The notes: generated by a model from the letters alone, not told the origin. 64,000 nucleotides of DNA from DASPLX01 sp035627375 (GCA_035627375.1 DASPLX010000046.1:62001-126000), one strand, 5' to 3'. Shown: positions 8,704 through 17,607, numbered from the stretch's first letter. Numbers and translations: made by a program.

Positions 8704-9726
8704 TCACGAGCGCGCCCGCTGCGGCACCGGCTTGCCGAGCGGCGCGCCGCGTCCATGCCGGTCCGCCTCGCCATGCTCGGCATGAATGCGCCGGAAATAG
8801 TCGACGGTGCGCTCCAGTCCGTCGTCGAGCCCGGTCTTCGGTTCCCAGCCGAACAAGCTTTTCGCGAGCGCGATGTCGGGACAGCGCTGCAGCGGATCGT
8901 CGCTCGGCAAGGGTTGGAACACGATGCGCGAGCGCGATTTCGTGATGGCCAGGACTTTCTCCGCCAGTTCCAGCATGGTCGATTCGACCGGGTTGCCGAG
9001 ATTGACCGGTCCGCACACGTCGTCGGGGCTTTTCATGAGGCGGTCGATGCCATCGATCAAGTCGTCGACATAGCAGAACGAGCGCGTCTGCAAGCCGTTG
9101 CCGTAGATGGTGATCGGCTGCTCGCGCAACGCCTGCATGATGAAGTTCGACACGACGCGGCCGTCGTTCGGGTGCATGCGCGGCCCGTAGGTATTGAAGA
9201 TGCGCGCGATCTTCACGCGCAGCCTGTGCTGGCGGCGGTAATCCATGAACAGCGTCTCGGCGCAGCGCTTGCCTTCGTCGTAGCACGAGCGCACGCCGAT
9301 CGGATTGACATGCCCCCAATAGTCCTCGATCTGCGGATGGCAATGCGGATCGCCGTAGACTTCGGAGGTCGAAGCCTGGAATATCCGCGCCTTGAGGCGC
9401 TTGGCGAGGCCCAGCATGTTGATCGCGCCGTGCACGCTGGTCTTGGTCGTCTGCACAGGGTCGTTCTGGTAATGCACGGGCGAGGCCGGGCAGGCCAGGT
9501 TGTAGATTTCATCGACCTCGACGTAGAGCGGGAACGTCACGTCGTGGCGCAGCAGTTCGAACGCGGGGTGCTCGAACAAGTGGGCGATATTGCGTTTCCT
9601 GCCGGTATAGAAATTATCGACGCACAACACGTCGTGCCCTTGCGCGATGAGAAAGTCGCACAAGTGGGAACCGAGAAAGCCGGCGCCGCCGGTCACGAGT
9701 ATGCGTTTGCTGTGCAAGTCTTTCAT
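8704..9726 (-). CDS. UDP-glucuronate decarboxylase-like SDR (NAD-dependent epimerase/dehydratase)
   Basis: The 340-residue extended short-chain dehydrogenase has the NAD motif TGGAGFLGSHL at its N-terminus, a TSEVYGDP segment and the catalytic SCYDEGKRCAE (Tyr-xxx-Lys). These closely resemble UDP-xylose synthase (UXS), which converts UDP-glucuronate to UDP-xylose. A related 4-epimerase or dehydratase activity cannot be excluded. ATG 9726 overlaps the TGA of the preceding glycosyltransferase as ATGA, so the genes are translationally coupled. The role is supplying a nucleotide sugar to the glycan made by this operon. Confidence 0.88.
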   Translation of the reverse strand: MKDLHSKRILVTGGAGFLGSHLCDFLIAQGHDVLCVDNFYTGRKRNIAHLFEHPAFELLRHDVTFPLYVEVDEIYNLACPASPVHYQNDPVQTTKTSVHGAINMLGLAKRLKARIFQASTSEVYGDPHCHPQIEDYWGHVNPIGVRSCYDEGKRCAETLFMDYRRQHRLRVKIARIFNTYGPRMHPNDGRVVSNFIMQALREQPITIYGNGLQTRSFCYVDDLIDGIDRLMKSPDDVCGPVNLGNPVESTMLELAEKVLAITKSRSRIVFQPLPSDDPLQRCPDIALAKSLFGWEPKTGLDDGLERTVDYFRRIHAEHGEADRHGRGAPLGKPVPQRARS

Positions 9727-10865
9727 GTCGTCACGCTCCGGCGCGCGGTGCCGGAAACGGCCGGCTCTCGCCTCCCGGCCGCCGGCGTCGCCTCCATACT
9801 TGCTTCGATACCCGCCTCGAGCAATTCTTCGGCTTGCGCCATGACCATGTCGGCATCGATATTCAAGGCGCAGGGATGGCCGATCGGACAATCGCGGTAC
9901 GCGCAGGGCCGGCAAAAGATCGGATGCGCCAGCACGCGATGGCGTTCGCGATCGAGCGGCGCCCAGCGCAAGGGATCCGATCCGCAGCAGACCACCACGC
10001 TCCGCACGCCCAGGGCCGCCGCCACGTGCGAGATGCCGGTATCGTTGCAGACGACGAGAGCGGCCTGCGCGACCAGGGCGCCGAGCGCGCCGAGGCTGGT
10101 CTTGCCGGCGAGGTTCAGGGCCGGCATGCGCATGCCGTCTTCGAGCGCGGCCGCCAGTTCGCGCTCGGCCTCGGTCGCGGTCAGGACGACGCGCAAGCCG
10201 CGCTGCGCGAGGCGGTCGGCCACCTGCGCGAAACGTTCCGGCGGCCAGCGGCGCGACGGCAGGCGCGCTCCCGGATGAATACAGACGTAGCTGCCCGGCG
10301 CCGGCGGATCGCCGCAGCTCCGCCGCAACGCCTCGTCGTCGGCGGCCGTCAACGGAAACTCGAGGGCCGCGTCCTGCGCCGGTATGCCGAGCGCCCGCAA
10401 CAGCCGCAGGCCGCGCAGCACCTCATGTTCCACGTCCTGCCACACCAGGAAGCGCGCCCTGTCCGAGCCGTTCGGGCCGCCCGAGCCGATGCTGCCGGCG
10501 GCGCGGAAGCCGGCATGGCGTTTCGCGCCCAGCCGCGACAGCAGATCGTTGCTGACCGCGCCGTTGCCGTGCAGCTGGATCGCCAAGTCGAAATGGCGCT
10601 GCCGCGCGGCGTCGAGAAAATCGTCCAGCGACCGGCCATTGCCGGCGGCCGCGGTTTCCGGCATGCCCGGCACGGCGGGCAAGACCATCAGATCGTCGAC
10701 ATAACCGTGGAAGCGTTCCACGAATTCCGCAGCCCATGGCAAGCCGATCAAGGTGATGCGGGCGCGCGGATAGGCCATGCGCAGGGCGCGCAGCGCGGGC
10801 ACGGCGCACAGCAGGTCGCCCAGGTGCAGCGCACGCAAGACGGCGATGCTGCGCAGGTTCTTCAT
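9723..10865 (-). CDS. Glycosyltransferase family 9 (heptosyltransferase-like)
   Basis: The 380-residue protein starts with the typical GT9 N-terminus (SIAVLRALHLGDLLCAVPAL) and has the C-terminal donor-site signature NDTGISHVAAALGVRSVV. The family includes LPS heptosyltransferases WaaC, WaaF and WaaQ. Sequence alone does not show which sugar is moved. Both ends overlap neighbours by ATGA: its start with the carbamoyltransferase stop and its stop with the SDR start. That makes a tightly coupled three-gene operon. A cysteine cluster (CRPCAYRDCPIGHPC) near residue 330 is typical of many GT9 proteins. Confidence 0.88.
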   Translation of the reverse strand: MKNLRSIAVLRALHLGDLLCAVPALRALRMAYPRARITLIGLPWAAEFVERFHGYVDDLMVLPAVPGMPETAAAGNGRSLDDFLDAARQRHFDLAIQLHGNGAVSNDLLSRLGAKRHAGFRAAGSIGSGGPNGSDRARFLVWQDVEHEVLRGLRLLRALGIPAQDAALEFPLTAADDEALRRSCGDPPAPGSYVCIHPGARLPSRRWPPERFAQVADRLAQRGLRVVLTATEAERELAAALEDGMRMPALNLAGKTSLGALGALVAQAALVVCNDTGISHVAAALGVRSVVVCCGSDPLRWAPLDRERHRVLAHPIFCRPCAYRDCPIGHPCALNIDADMVMAQAEELLEAGIEASMEATPAAGRREPAVSGTARRSVTT

Positions 10866-12595
10866 AACTCTCTCTTCTCCAGGATGAAGGAACCGATCGC
10901 CAGGGCATCGACGGGCGTGGTCAGGTAGGACTCGACCGCGTCGCGCGGCGTGCAGACGATCGGTTCGCCGCGCGTGTTGAACGAGGTGTTGATCAGCACC
11001 GGCACGCCGGTCCGCGCCTGGAAGGCGCGCAGCAAGTCGTAGTACGGCGGATTCTGCTCGCGGCGGATGGTCTGCACGCGCGCGGTGCCGTCGACATGCC
11101 GCACCGCCGGAATGCGGTCGGCGCGGTCGGCCCGTACGTTGAAGATGAAAATCATGAACGGGGCCTCGTCGCAGCCCTCGAACCATTCAGCGGCCTCTTC
11201 CTCCAGCACCACCGGGGCGACCGGCCGGAAGTCCTCGCGGTCCTTGATCAGGTTCAGGTGCACCTGCATCGCCGGATCGATCGGGGAAGCGAGAATCGAA
11301 CGGGCGCCGAGCGCGCGCGGGCCGAATTCCATGCGTCCCTGGAACCAGCCGAGCACCTTGTTCTGCGCCAGCAGTCCGGCGGCTTCCTGCGCGATATCCG
11401 ACGCGCGCCGGTACGGCAGCTTGGCCTGGCGCAGGAAGGCCTCGATCTCGTCGTCGCCGTAGGACGGGCCGAGAAAGGCATGCTCCATCCGCCACGGCCG
11501 CGGCGCCTGGCGCGAGCGCCCGCCTTCCAGGCGATCGATCCAGAGCGCGGCGCCGAGGGCGGTGCCGGCATCGCCGGCGGCGGGCTGCACCCACACCCGC
11601 TTGAACGGTCCCTGATCGCGGATGCGGGCGTTCATCACGCAGTTCAGCGCGACGCCGCCGGCCATGCTGAGATTCTCGGCGCCGGTCTGCTCGTGCAGCC
11701 AGCCGGCCATCTTCAGCGCGACCTCTTCGAGCACCAATTGCAGCGAGCGCGCGACGTCCATATGCGGCTTGGCGAATTCATCGCCGCGCTTGCGCCCCGG
11801 CCCGAGCAGCTCTTCCCAATCGACGCGCTTGACGCGATATTCGCCGTCGCCCTTGTATTGCAGCACCTCGCGGAACAAGTCGGCATGCACCGGCTCGCCA
11901 TAGGATGCCAGCGCCATCACCTTGTATTCGTCGGAGGAATGCAGGAAGCCGAGATACGCGGTGACCTCTTCGTACAACAGGCCGAGCGAATGCGGCAGGT
12001 TGATCTGCTTGAGGCGGCGGTAGGCGCCGTTCTCGAACATGCCGTAGCTGGTGGTCGCCGCCTCGCCGCGGCCATCCATCGTCAGCACCGCGCCGTCCTC
12101 GAACGGCGCGGCCAGGAAGGCGCTCGCCTCGTGGGCGAAATGATGGTCCAGGTAATGCCAGCGGAAAGGCCCGTCGTGGCGCACGCCGCGAAAGCCTTCC
12201 TGCAGGTGATGCGGCGCGCCGCTCGCCAGCTGGCGCGGCGCGTTGACGACATAGGACAGGAACAACGGGTCCCACGGCGACAGCCAGCCGGCGGCGGCAT
12301 GGCGCGAAGGCTCCAGCGGCAGCGCGATGGTCGCGTCGGCGGCATGCTCGCCGAGCAAGAGCTTCGGATCGTAGGAATAGGCGACATGGTCGACATCCGC
12401 CAGCGCGATGCCGGCCTCCCGCAGGCAATAATCGATCGCATGGAACGGCAGCTGCCAGGTCGTGAAGGGCAGCGGCCGCTTGCCGTGCTTGACGCGCGTG
12501 AAGCGCTCTTCTTCGGCGGCGGCCACCACCTTGCCGTCTTGCACCAGGCAGGCGGCGCAATCGTGGTAGACGGCATTGATCCCCAATGTATACAT
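10862..12595 (-). CDS. NodU/CmcH-type carbamoyltransferase
   Basis: This 577-residue enzyme transfers a carbamoyl group from carbamoyl phosphate, via carbamoyl-adenylate, to a sugar or other hydroxyl. The N-terminus is diagnostic (LGINAVYHDCAACLVQDGKV, EEERFTRVKHGKRPLP). The ASKHA-type core contains DHHFAHEASAF and MAGGVALNCVMNARI. The C-terminal domain contains GPRALGARSILA and LINTSFNTRGEPIVCTP. ATG 12595 follows GGGAAAGGGCGAC. It is first in the carbamoyltransferase - GT9 - SDR operon and has an upstream sigma-54 site. It probably carbamoylates the surface glycan made here. Confidence 0.93.
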   Translation of the reverse strand: MYTLGINAVYHDCAACLVQDGKVVAAAEEERFTRVKHGKRPLPFTTWQLPFHAIDYCLREAGIALADVDHVAYSYDPKLLLGEHAADATIALPLEPSRHAAAGWLSPWDPLFLSYVVNAPRQLASGAPHHLQEGFRGVRHDGPFRWHYLDHHFAHEASAFLAAPFEDGAVLTMDGRGEAATTSYGMFENGAYRRLKQINLPHSLGLLYEEVTAYLGFLHSSDEYKVMALASYGEPVHADLFREVLQYKGDGEYRVKRVDWEELLGPGRKRGDEFAKPHMDVARSLQLVLEEVALKMAGWLHEQTGAENLSMAGGVALNCVMNARIRDQGPFKRVWVQPAAGDAGTALGAALWIDRLEGGRSRQAPRPWRMEHAFLGPSYGDDEIEAFLRQAKLPYRRASDIAQEAAGLLAQNKVLGWFQGRMEFGPRALGARSILASPIDPAMQVHLNLIKDREDFRPVAPVVLEEEAAEWFEGCDEAPFMIFIFNVRADRADRIPAVRHVDGTARVQTIRREQNPPYYDLLRAFQARTGVPVLINTSFNTRGEPIVCTPRDAVESYLTTPVDALAIGSFILEKREL

Positions 12596-12661
12596 GTCGC
12601 CCTTTCCCGTGCTTCCGCCCTGCGGCCGGTTGCCGCGGCGGGTCGCGCGCCTTCCAGCTAT

Positions 12662-12677
12662 AGCAAGCAGCGTACCC
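12662..12677 (-). promoter_or_regulatory. Sigma-54 promoter of the carbamoyltransferase operon
   Basis: The minus strand reads GGGTACG-CTGC-TTGCT, GG-N10-GC, 10 of 12 consensus positions (counting A or T at the last). It lies 66 bp upstream of the ATG. The tandem GTAA/TTAC elements at 12747-12776 lie 70-115 bp further upstream, a normal activator distance. Confidence 0.7.
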
Positions 12678-12746
12678 GGGCCGCCGCGAAAAAATGTCGC
12701 GAGAACATGCACGGCGCCGAGGCAACTGCGATCGCGCCGGCGCCGC

Positions 12747-12776
12747 GTAATAAGTACAGGCCGATGTAAAAATTGA
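12747..12776. promoter_or_regulatory. Tandem candidate activator sites between two divergent sigma-54 promoters
   Basis: Two imperfect dyads, GTAA-TAA-GTAC (12747-12757) and GTAA-AAA-TTGA (12766-12776), start 19 bp apart. The second, read on the minus strand, extends to TTTTTACATCGG. The same TTTACATCG extension and the same 19-bp spacing occur at 43336-43365. The pair sits between the sigma-54 sites for the carbamoyltransferase (minus) and MscS (plus). Confidence 0.5.
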
Positions 12777-12831
12777 ACGGACGCATGGCACGAAATGCCG
12801 GCCTGGGCATCGCTACGGCGGCCTTTCGCAC

Positions 12832-12847
12832 CGGCACGTTTCGTGCA
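12832..12847 (+). promoter_or_regulatory. Sigma-54 promoter of the MscS gene
   Basis: CGGCACG-TTTC-GTGCA has GG-N10-GC and 10 of 12 consensus bases. It lies 33 bp upstream of the chosen ATG (12881). A small hairpin (AAACGG-TTCTTT-CCGTTT) falls in the short leader. Confidence 0.7.
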
Positions 12848-12880
12848 GAAACGGTTCTTTCCGTTTTCCAGGGAATCGTC

Positions 12881-13687
12881 ATGCAGGAATGGCTGGAGTT
12901 CTTCGACCATCGTCAATGGCGGGACGTCGCGCAGCCCCTATGGCGCATTTCCCTGATCTGGCTCGCCGCGCTGCTGTTGCTGCGCTTCATGCACAAACTG
13001 ATCGGTGTCATGCGGACCCATGTGGTCGACAAGGCGGGCCGCCGCTATGACCGCCGCCGTCTCGATACCCTGGCCAACGTCTTCCGGCGCGCGGCCACCG
13101 TCATCCTGCTGGCGCTGGCCGGCATGCTGACGCTCGACCAGGCCGGTATCGCGATCGCGCCGATACTCGCCACGGCGGGCGTCGCCGGCATCGCGATCGG
13201 ATTCGGCGCGCAAAGCCTGGTCAAGGATTTCTTCACGGGATTCTTCCTGCTGCTGGAGAACCAGGTGTCGGAAGGCGACTTGATCGAAGCTGCCGGCAAG
13301 AGCGGCATCGTCGAGGAAGTGAACTTGCGCCATCTTCGTGTGCGCGACGACGACGGCAGCGTGCATTTCATTCCGAACGGCATCATCACGCTCGTGACCA
13401 ACCGGAGCCGGGAATTCGCCTATGCGGTGATCGATGTCCAGGTAGGCCGCCGGCACGATCTGGAGCGGATCTGCGGCGCGCTGCGCGACACCGCGCAGGC
13501 GACGCGGGCGGACGCCGCTCTCGGTTCGAGCGTATTGGGCGAACTCGATATCGAAGGCGTGGAAAAGCTGGAGGACGCTTCCATGACCATCCGCTGCAGG
13601 CTCAAGGTGCTGCCGTTGCAGCAGGCGCGTGTGCGGCGCGCGTTTCTGGCCCGCATCAAGAACGCGCTCGATAGTCTCGAGACTTGA
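12881..13687 (+). CDS. MscS-family mechanosensitive channel
   Basis: The 268-residue inner-membrane protein has two or three N-terminal membrane helices. The pore helix signature GVAGIAIGFGAQSLVKDFF lies at about residues 100-118, followed by the beta domain (GDLIEAAGKSGIVEEV, then FIPNGIITLVTN). It is close in length to E. coli MscS (286). It gates under membrane tension to release solutes on osmotic downshock. ATG 12881 has AGGGA 8 nt upstream; the frame is open for 36 codons before it, but that stretch contains the promoter. It is followed 71 bp later by another membrane-protein gene with its own sigma-54 site. Confidence 0.92.
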   Translation: MQEWLEFFDHRQWRDVAQPLWRISLIWLAALLLLRFMHKLIGVMRTHVVDKAGRRYDRRRLDTLANVFRRAATVILLALAGMLTLDQAGIAIAPILATAGVAGIAIGFGAQSLVKDFFTGFFLLLENQVSEGDLIEAAGKSGIVEEVNLRHLRVRDDDGSVHFIPNGIITLVTNRSREFAYAVIDVQVGRRHDLERICGALRDTAQATRADAALGSSVLGELDIEGVEKLEDASMTIRCRLKVLPLQQARVRRAFLARIKNALDSLET

Positions 13688-13690
13688 CAT

Positions 13691-13706
13691 GGGCACGGAT
13701 GTTGCC
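13691..13706 (+). promoter_or_regulatory. Sigma-54 promoter of the 276-residue membrane protein
   Basis: GGGCACG-GATG-TTGCC matches 10 of 12 consensus bases with GG-N10-GC. It begins 4 bp after the MscS stop codon and ends 52 bp before the ATG at 13759. Confidence 0.72.
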
Positions 13707-13758
13707 TCGCTTCGGAGTACCTCTTTTCCACTTTATCGTTCTGATAGGAGGAATCAAA

Positions 13759-14589
13759 ATGGCGACTACTGATATCGGCCGGGAAGAATACGAAGATCCC
13801 GTGCCGACGATACATGCAACGACGGCGCGGCGTTCGCTCCTGCCGCAGATCCGCTGGGGTGCGGTGCTGGCCGGCGTCGCGGTCGGGGTTTCGGTGCATC
13901 TCGTGCTGGCGCTGCTGGGCCTGGCCACCGGCTTGTCGACGCTCGACGTAGGCCAGGGCGAGCGTCCCGGCGCCACCGGTCCGCTGTTGTGGGCAGGACT
14001 GTCCATGCTGATCGCCGCGTTCATCGGCGGTTATGTTACGGCGCGCATGTCGGGCTTCAAGCGCAAGAGCGACGGCGTGCTGCACGGCGCCGTTTCCTGG
14101 GCCGTGACCACCCTGCTGTTCGCGACGCTGGCGACCTCGATCGGCGGTTCCCTGCTGTCCGGCGTCTTCGGCAGCGTGACGCCGGCGGCCGCCAATGCCG
14201 CCGCGCAAGGCGGCACCTCGCCGGTCATATCCATGCTGCGCCAGCAACTCGGCGTGAATATCGACATGGCGACGCTGCAACGCGTGCAGCGCGATGTGCA
14301 AGCCGGCCGGCGCGACGATGCAATCAGTACCCTGAGCGGCGCGGGCGTGGATCGCGAACGCGCCACGACGCTGATCGACCAGGCCTTGATCGCTTCCGGT
14401 TCGCCGGAACAGGCCGCTCCGCAAAGCCGCGCGGCGGCCGATGAAGCGGTCGGCAGCGTCGGTACCGCAGCCTGGCTGGTGTTCCTGGCCGTGGCCTTGT
14501 CGCTGGCGATCGGCGTCGGCGGCGGCGTGCTCGGCGCGGCCGGTTCCCGCCGTACTGCCTGGGCATCGTCTGGCGTGGCGCCGGCTTGA
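13759..14589 (+). CDS. Conserved membrane protein, function unknown
   Basis: A 276-residue protein with about four predicted membrane segments: WGAVLAGVAVGVSVHLVLAL, LLWAGLSMLIAAFIGGYV and AVTTLLFATLATSIGGSLL, then a C-terminal WLVFLAVALSLAIGVGGGVL. A hydrophilic loop of about 90 residues separates the last from the others. The Gly-rich helices recall small membrane proteins often found beside MscS or PRC-barrel genes. I cannot name the family. ATG 13759 is set by a strong TAGGAGG 8 nt upstream; the frame extends further upstream only through the promoter. Confidence 0.8.
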   Translation: MATTDIGREEYEDPVPTIHATTARRSLLPQIRWGAVLAGVAVGVSVHLVLALLGLATGLSTLDVGQGERPGATGPLLWAGLSMLIAAFIGGYVTARMSGFKRKSDGVLHGAVSWAVTTLLFATLATSIGGSLLSGVFGSVTPAAANAAAQGGTSPVISMLRQQLGVNIDMATLQRVQRDVQAGRRDDAISTLSGAGVDRERATTLIDQALIASGSPEQAAPQSRAAADEAVGSVGTAAWLVFLAVALSLAIGVGGGVLGAAGSRRTAWASSGVAPA

Positions 14590-14619
14590 GATGCCATGCG
14601 CCTCTTAGAGGGAAAGGAC

Positions 14620-14919
14620 GTGGGAAATCTGAACCGATCCGTTCCGTCCAAGGCAGGCGGGACCCGGTTTTACCGGATCTTCGCCTGCGATTCGATCGCG
14701 ACGGAGTTATTGCAGGGATGCCCGGTCGTGACGGCTGAGGGGCGGCGCATCGGTACCGTCGATGCGCTGCTGATCGACCGCAAGACGCGCCAGCTGCGTT
14801 ACGTCATCCTCGAGGAAAAGACGAACCGCGCGCCGAGGACGGCGGCGATCGCAATCCCGTGGCAAGCCTTGTATTTCGATTCGGCGATGGCGCGGCTGGT
14901 GTTTTATACCTACAGTTGA
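14620..14919 (+). CDS. PRC-barrel domain protein
   Basis: A small cytoplasmic protein of 99 residues from GTG 14620, which is preceded by GAGGGAAAGG; an upstream in-frame ATG at 14596 would give 107 residues. The PRC-barrel core is visible as GCPVVTAEGRRIGTVDALLIDRKTRQLRYVI split by turns, with AIPWQALYFD at the end, the same IPWxAL seen in the two PRC proteins at 39-40 kb. Probably co-transcribed with the preceding membrane protein (30-bp gap). Molecular role unknown. Confidence 0.78.
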   Translation: MGNLNRSVPSKAGGTRFYRIFACDSIATELLQGCPVVTAEGRRIGTVDALLIDRKTRQLRYVILEEKTNRAPRTAAIAIPWQALYFDSAMARLVFYTYS

Positions 14920-14954
14920 AGCCGGTCGATGCCGCGAAGCGGCAGCCGCCGACA

Positions 14955-15683
14955 TCACGCGACTTTGGGCAAATCGAACCACAGCACTTCGGATTCTTCC
15001 GTGCCGCCGCGCAGCGAAAGATCGCTTGCTTCGGTCAGCGGCAACGCATCGCCGCTGTCGAGGCGCGCTTCCTGGCCGGACGCGGCCCGTATGTCGATGC
15101 TGCCGCGCACGACGTGCAGGTAAGCGCTGCGCGCGGCATCGCCTGCGATTTCCAGCACGGTGCCGGCGGGCAGGATCGCCATGCGCAGAAACGCATCCTG
15201 GTTGAGCGGCAAAGCGCCGTCGCGCCCTTCCGGCGCCGCAATCGTCTGCCAGCGGGCGATACGTCCGGATGCCGGAAAGCTGCCTTGGACGATACCCGGC
15301 GGCAGCCCGCGTCGCGCCGGCGTGAACCAGATCTGCAGGTGATGATCGATCGTCGTCATCGAGGCGTTCATCTGGCTGTGTTCGATCCCGGAGCCGGCGG
15401 TCATCTTCTGCGCTTCGCCGGGCCGGACGATAACGCGATTCCCAAGGCTGTCGCGATGCTCGATCGGCGCAGACAAAGGAATCATGAGGATTTCGAGGTC
15501 GCGGTGCGGATGCATGCCGAAACCGGTGCCCGGCTGGATCAGGTCTTCGTTCAAGGCGCGCAGCACGCCGAAATGGTGGCGCTCCGGATGCGAATACGGG
15601 CCGAAGGAAAAGCTGAATTTCGCGTCCAGCCAATCATTCTTCATGCTGCCGCGCGTATGCGATTTCCGAACGTCGAGTTGCAT
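14955..15683 (-). CDS. Pirin-family protein (YhaK/YhhW-like bicupin)
   Basis: The 242-residue protein has the pirin N-terminal cupin with its metal-binding motif GMHPHRDLEILMIPL and a downstream GSGIEHSQMN segment. The C-terminal half is the second, metal-free cupin. Characterised relatives bind iron or other divalent metal and some cleave quercetin in vitro; the physiological substrate is unclear. An AAAGGA precedes the ATG. It follows the DMT transporter by 24 bp on the same strand and is probably in its operon. Confidence 0.9.
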   Translation of the reverse strand: MQLDVRKSHTRGSMKNDWLDAKFSFSFGPYSHPERHHFGVLRALNEDLIQPGTGFGMHPHRDLEILMIPLSAPIEHRDSLGNRVIVRPGEAQKMTAGSGIEHSQMNASMTTIDHHLQIWFTPARRGLPPGIVQGSFPASGRIARWQTIAAPEGRDGALPLNQDAFLRMAILPAGTVLEIAGDAARSAYLHVVRGSIDIRAASGQEARLDSGDALPLTEASDLSLRGGTEESEVLWFDLPKVA

Positions 15684-15707
15684 GGCGATTCCTTTCCGTC
15701 GATGGTT

Positions 15708-16616
15708 TCAGGAGGCGCGTTGGTGCGCCGAGGCGGGAATTGTCCGGGAACGCAGCACGAGTGCGAAGCCGAGCGCGATCAGGAACACGGCCGGCGCGAT
15801 TTGCCAGGGCAAACGTTCGCCGAACAGGATGGCGCCGGCCAGCACGCCGGTTAACGTCATCGCATAGCCGAGGAAGCTGAAGGTCACCGGTTCGGCGCGT
15901 CTTTGCAGCGCGAAGTACAACAGATAGCCGCCGATCTGGATCAGCATTTGAAGGGCAACGCAGGCCCATCCCAGGAACGTGATGAACACAATACCGTGGC
16001 CGGCGACGAGATCGACCGGCAGCAGGACGGCGGCGGATCCGAGCAGCATCGCCGCGCCCAGCCATTCGTTGGCGGCTGCGCGCGGCAGATGCATGGCGCG
16101 ATAGACGTTGCCGGCACCGACGAAGGCGGGAATCGCGAATATCAAGAGAAGTGTGGCCGGCGAAACGTCGCCGATCTGGAAGCGCGCCAGGGTCAGGAGG
16201 CCGGCGCCGGCCAAGCCCAACAGCACGGCTGCGGCGCGCCTCGTTTGCCAGCGCTCCAAGCCCGCCAGCAAGCCGATGAGTAACGTGAATACCGGCGGCA
16301 ACGTATAGGCCAGCGCGCTGAAGCCGGCGCCGGCCTGCACCGACAACTGGTAGGTGGCCGTCAGCGGCAACGCCTGACCCAGCAGGCCGGCGATGATCCC
16401 GAAGCGTGCCAGCTGGCCGCGCTGTTCCCGGGATCGCGGCATGCCGTTGCGCCAATAGGCAATCGACGCGAGCGCAATGCCCGCGAACAAGGTCGGCCAC
16501 AGGGCGAAAGACAGTGGCGCGACTCCGTGTGCATAGGCGACGCGCGCGAGCGGCATGCCCGCACCCAGGCACGCACCTGTGGCCAGCAACAACATCCAGT
16601 TCGGCAGGGGTTTCAC
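15708..16616 (-). CDS. DMT-family (EamA) inner-membrane transporter
   Basis: The 302-residue protein has ten predicted membrane helices in two EamA repeats (for example LATGACLGAGMPLARVAYA at the N-terminus and FSFLGYAMTLTGVLAGAILF in the second half). Relatives export amino acids or other metabolites. The start is GTG 16616 with AAGAGGAGC upstream. It is divergent from a LysR regulator 103 bp away, a standard arrangement in which the regulator controls the exporter. The substrate is unknown. Confidence 0.9.
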   Translation of the reverse strand: MKPLPNWMLLLATGACLGAGMPLARVAYAHGVAPLSFALWPTLFAGIALASIAYWRNGMPRSREQRGQLARFGIIAGLLGQALPLTATYQLSVQAGAGFSALAYTLPPVFTLLIGLLAGLERWQTRRAAAVLLGLAGAGLLTLARFQIGDVSPATLLLIFAIPAFVGAGNVYRAMHLPRAAANEWLGAAMLLGSAAVLLPVDLVAGHGIVFITFLGWACVALQMLIQIGGYLLYFALQRRAEPVTFSFLGYAMTLTGVLAGAILFGERLPWQIAPAVFLIALGFALVLRSRTIPASAHQRAS

Positions 16617-16719
16617 GATGCGCTCCTCTTGGCAGATTTCGTGGAAAGCAGTCTATTCATGAAAAATCATCATGTATATACTTTAAAAAGACTTTCATTG
16701 ATGACTAATTGGAATCAAT
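16617..16719. promoter_or_regulatory. AT-rich divergent control region of DMT transporter and LysR gene
   Basis: This 103-bp gap is much more AT-rich than its surroundings and holds the perfect palindrome GTATATAC (16674-16681) with flanking near-repeats of TCATGA/TGATGA. It is the likely LysR binding region and divergent promoter. No confident -35/-10 pair was assigned. Confidence 0.45.
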
Positions 16720-17607
16720 ATGCATTTACCCAACCTCACTGCCATCCAAGCCTTCCGGCGCGTGGTGGAGACGCGCTCGTTCGCCCATGCCGGCGCGGAT
16801 CTCGGCATGACGGGCAGCGCCGTCAGCAAGCTGGTGGCAAGGCTGGAAGCCGATCTCGGCACACGCTTGCTGATGCGCACGACGCGCGTGGTCAACATCA
16901 CCGAGGCGGGCAATATGTTCTACGAGAGCGCCTTGCGCATTCTCAACGAAATGGTCGCGGCGCAAGAGCAGTTGGCGAGCAAGACGGCGGGCCTGTGCGG
17001 CAGCCTGCGCATGTCGGTGCCGAGTTCCTTCGCCTTGATGTGCCTCTCTCCTCGCCTGCCGCGCTTTCTGGATGCCTATCCGGAGCTGGCGCTCGATCTT
17101 GCGCTCAACGATCGATTCGTCGATCTTGTCCAGGAAGGCTTCGACGGCGCGATCCGCATCGCGACCGGCATGCCCGATTCGACGCTGGTCGCAAAGCCGC
17201 TCGGCACGGCGCCGCGGGTAACGGTCGCGTCGCCCCGTTATCTCGAAAGTGCGCCGCCGCTCGACCATCCCCGCCGATTGAGCGAACACCGCTGCCTGAT
17301 CTATTCGCTCTCGATGTCGCAAAATACCTGGACTTATGCCGAGGCCGGCAGCCCGGTCGCGGTGGAGGTGAGCGGCAAGCTGCGCATCAACAACAGCGTG
17401 ATGCTGCGCTCCGCGCTGACAGCCGGCCGTGGCGTGGCATTGACCCCGCGCTTCGTGGTCGCCGACTTGCTGGCGAGCGGAGAGTTGATGGAAGTACTGG
17501 AGGACTACGCTCCGCCGCCGCACACGGTCTACGGCGTGGTCACGCACCAGAAGTATCTGCCGCGCAAAGTGGCGGCATTCTTCGAATTCGTCAAGGAATG
17601 TCTATAG
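16720..17607 (+). CDS. LysR-family transcriptional regulator
   Basis: A typical 295-residue LysR protein. The N-terminal winged helix-turn-helix spans about residues 1-60 (LTAIQAFRRVVETRSFAHAG, MTGSAVSKLVARLEADLGTR, LLMRTTR). The substrate-binding domain follows (VPSSFALMCLSPRLPRFLD, GFDGAIRIATGMPDSTLVAK). The sequence falls close to the CrgA/DsdC-like group that acts on oxidoreductases and exporters; this is a loose impression. Divergent from the DMT transporter, its probable target. The inducer is unknown. Confidence 0.92.
   Translation: MHLPNLTAIQAFRRVVETRSFAHAGADLGMTGSAVSKLVARLEADLGTRLLMRTTRVVNITEAGNMFYESALRILNEMVAAQEQLASKTAGLCGSLRMSVPSSFALMCLSPRLPRFLDAYPELALDLALNDRFVDLVQEGFDGAIRIATGMPDSTLVAKPLGTAPRVTVASPRYLESAPPLDHPRRLSEHRCLIYSLSMSQNTWTYAEAGSPVAVEVSGKLRINNSVMLRSALTAGRGVALTPRFVVADLLASGELMEVLEDYAPPPHTVYGVVTHQKYLPRKVAAFFEFVKECL

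Noticed and set aside
12786..12801. Perfect TGGCACG on the plus strand as a further sigma-54 site
   Set aside because: The required GC is one base out of register (GG-N11), and a better placed site lies at 12832-12847.
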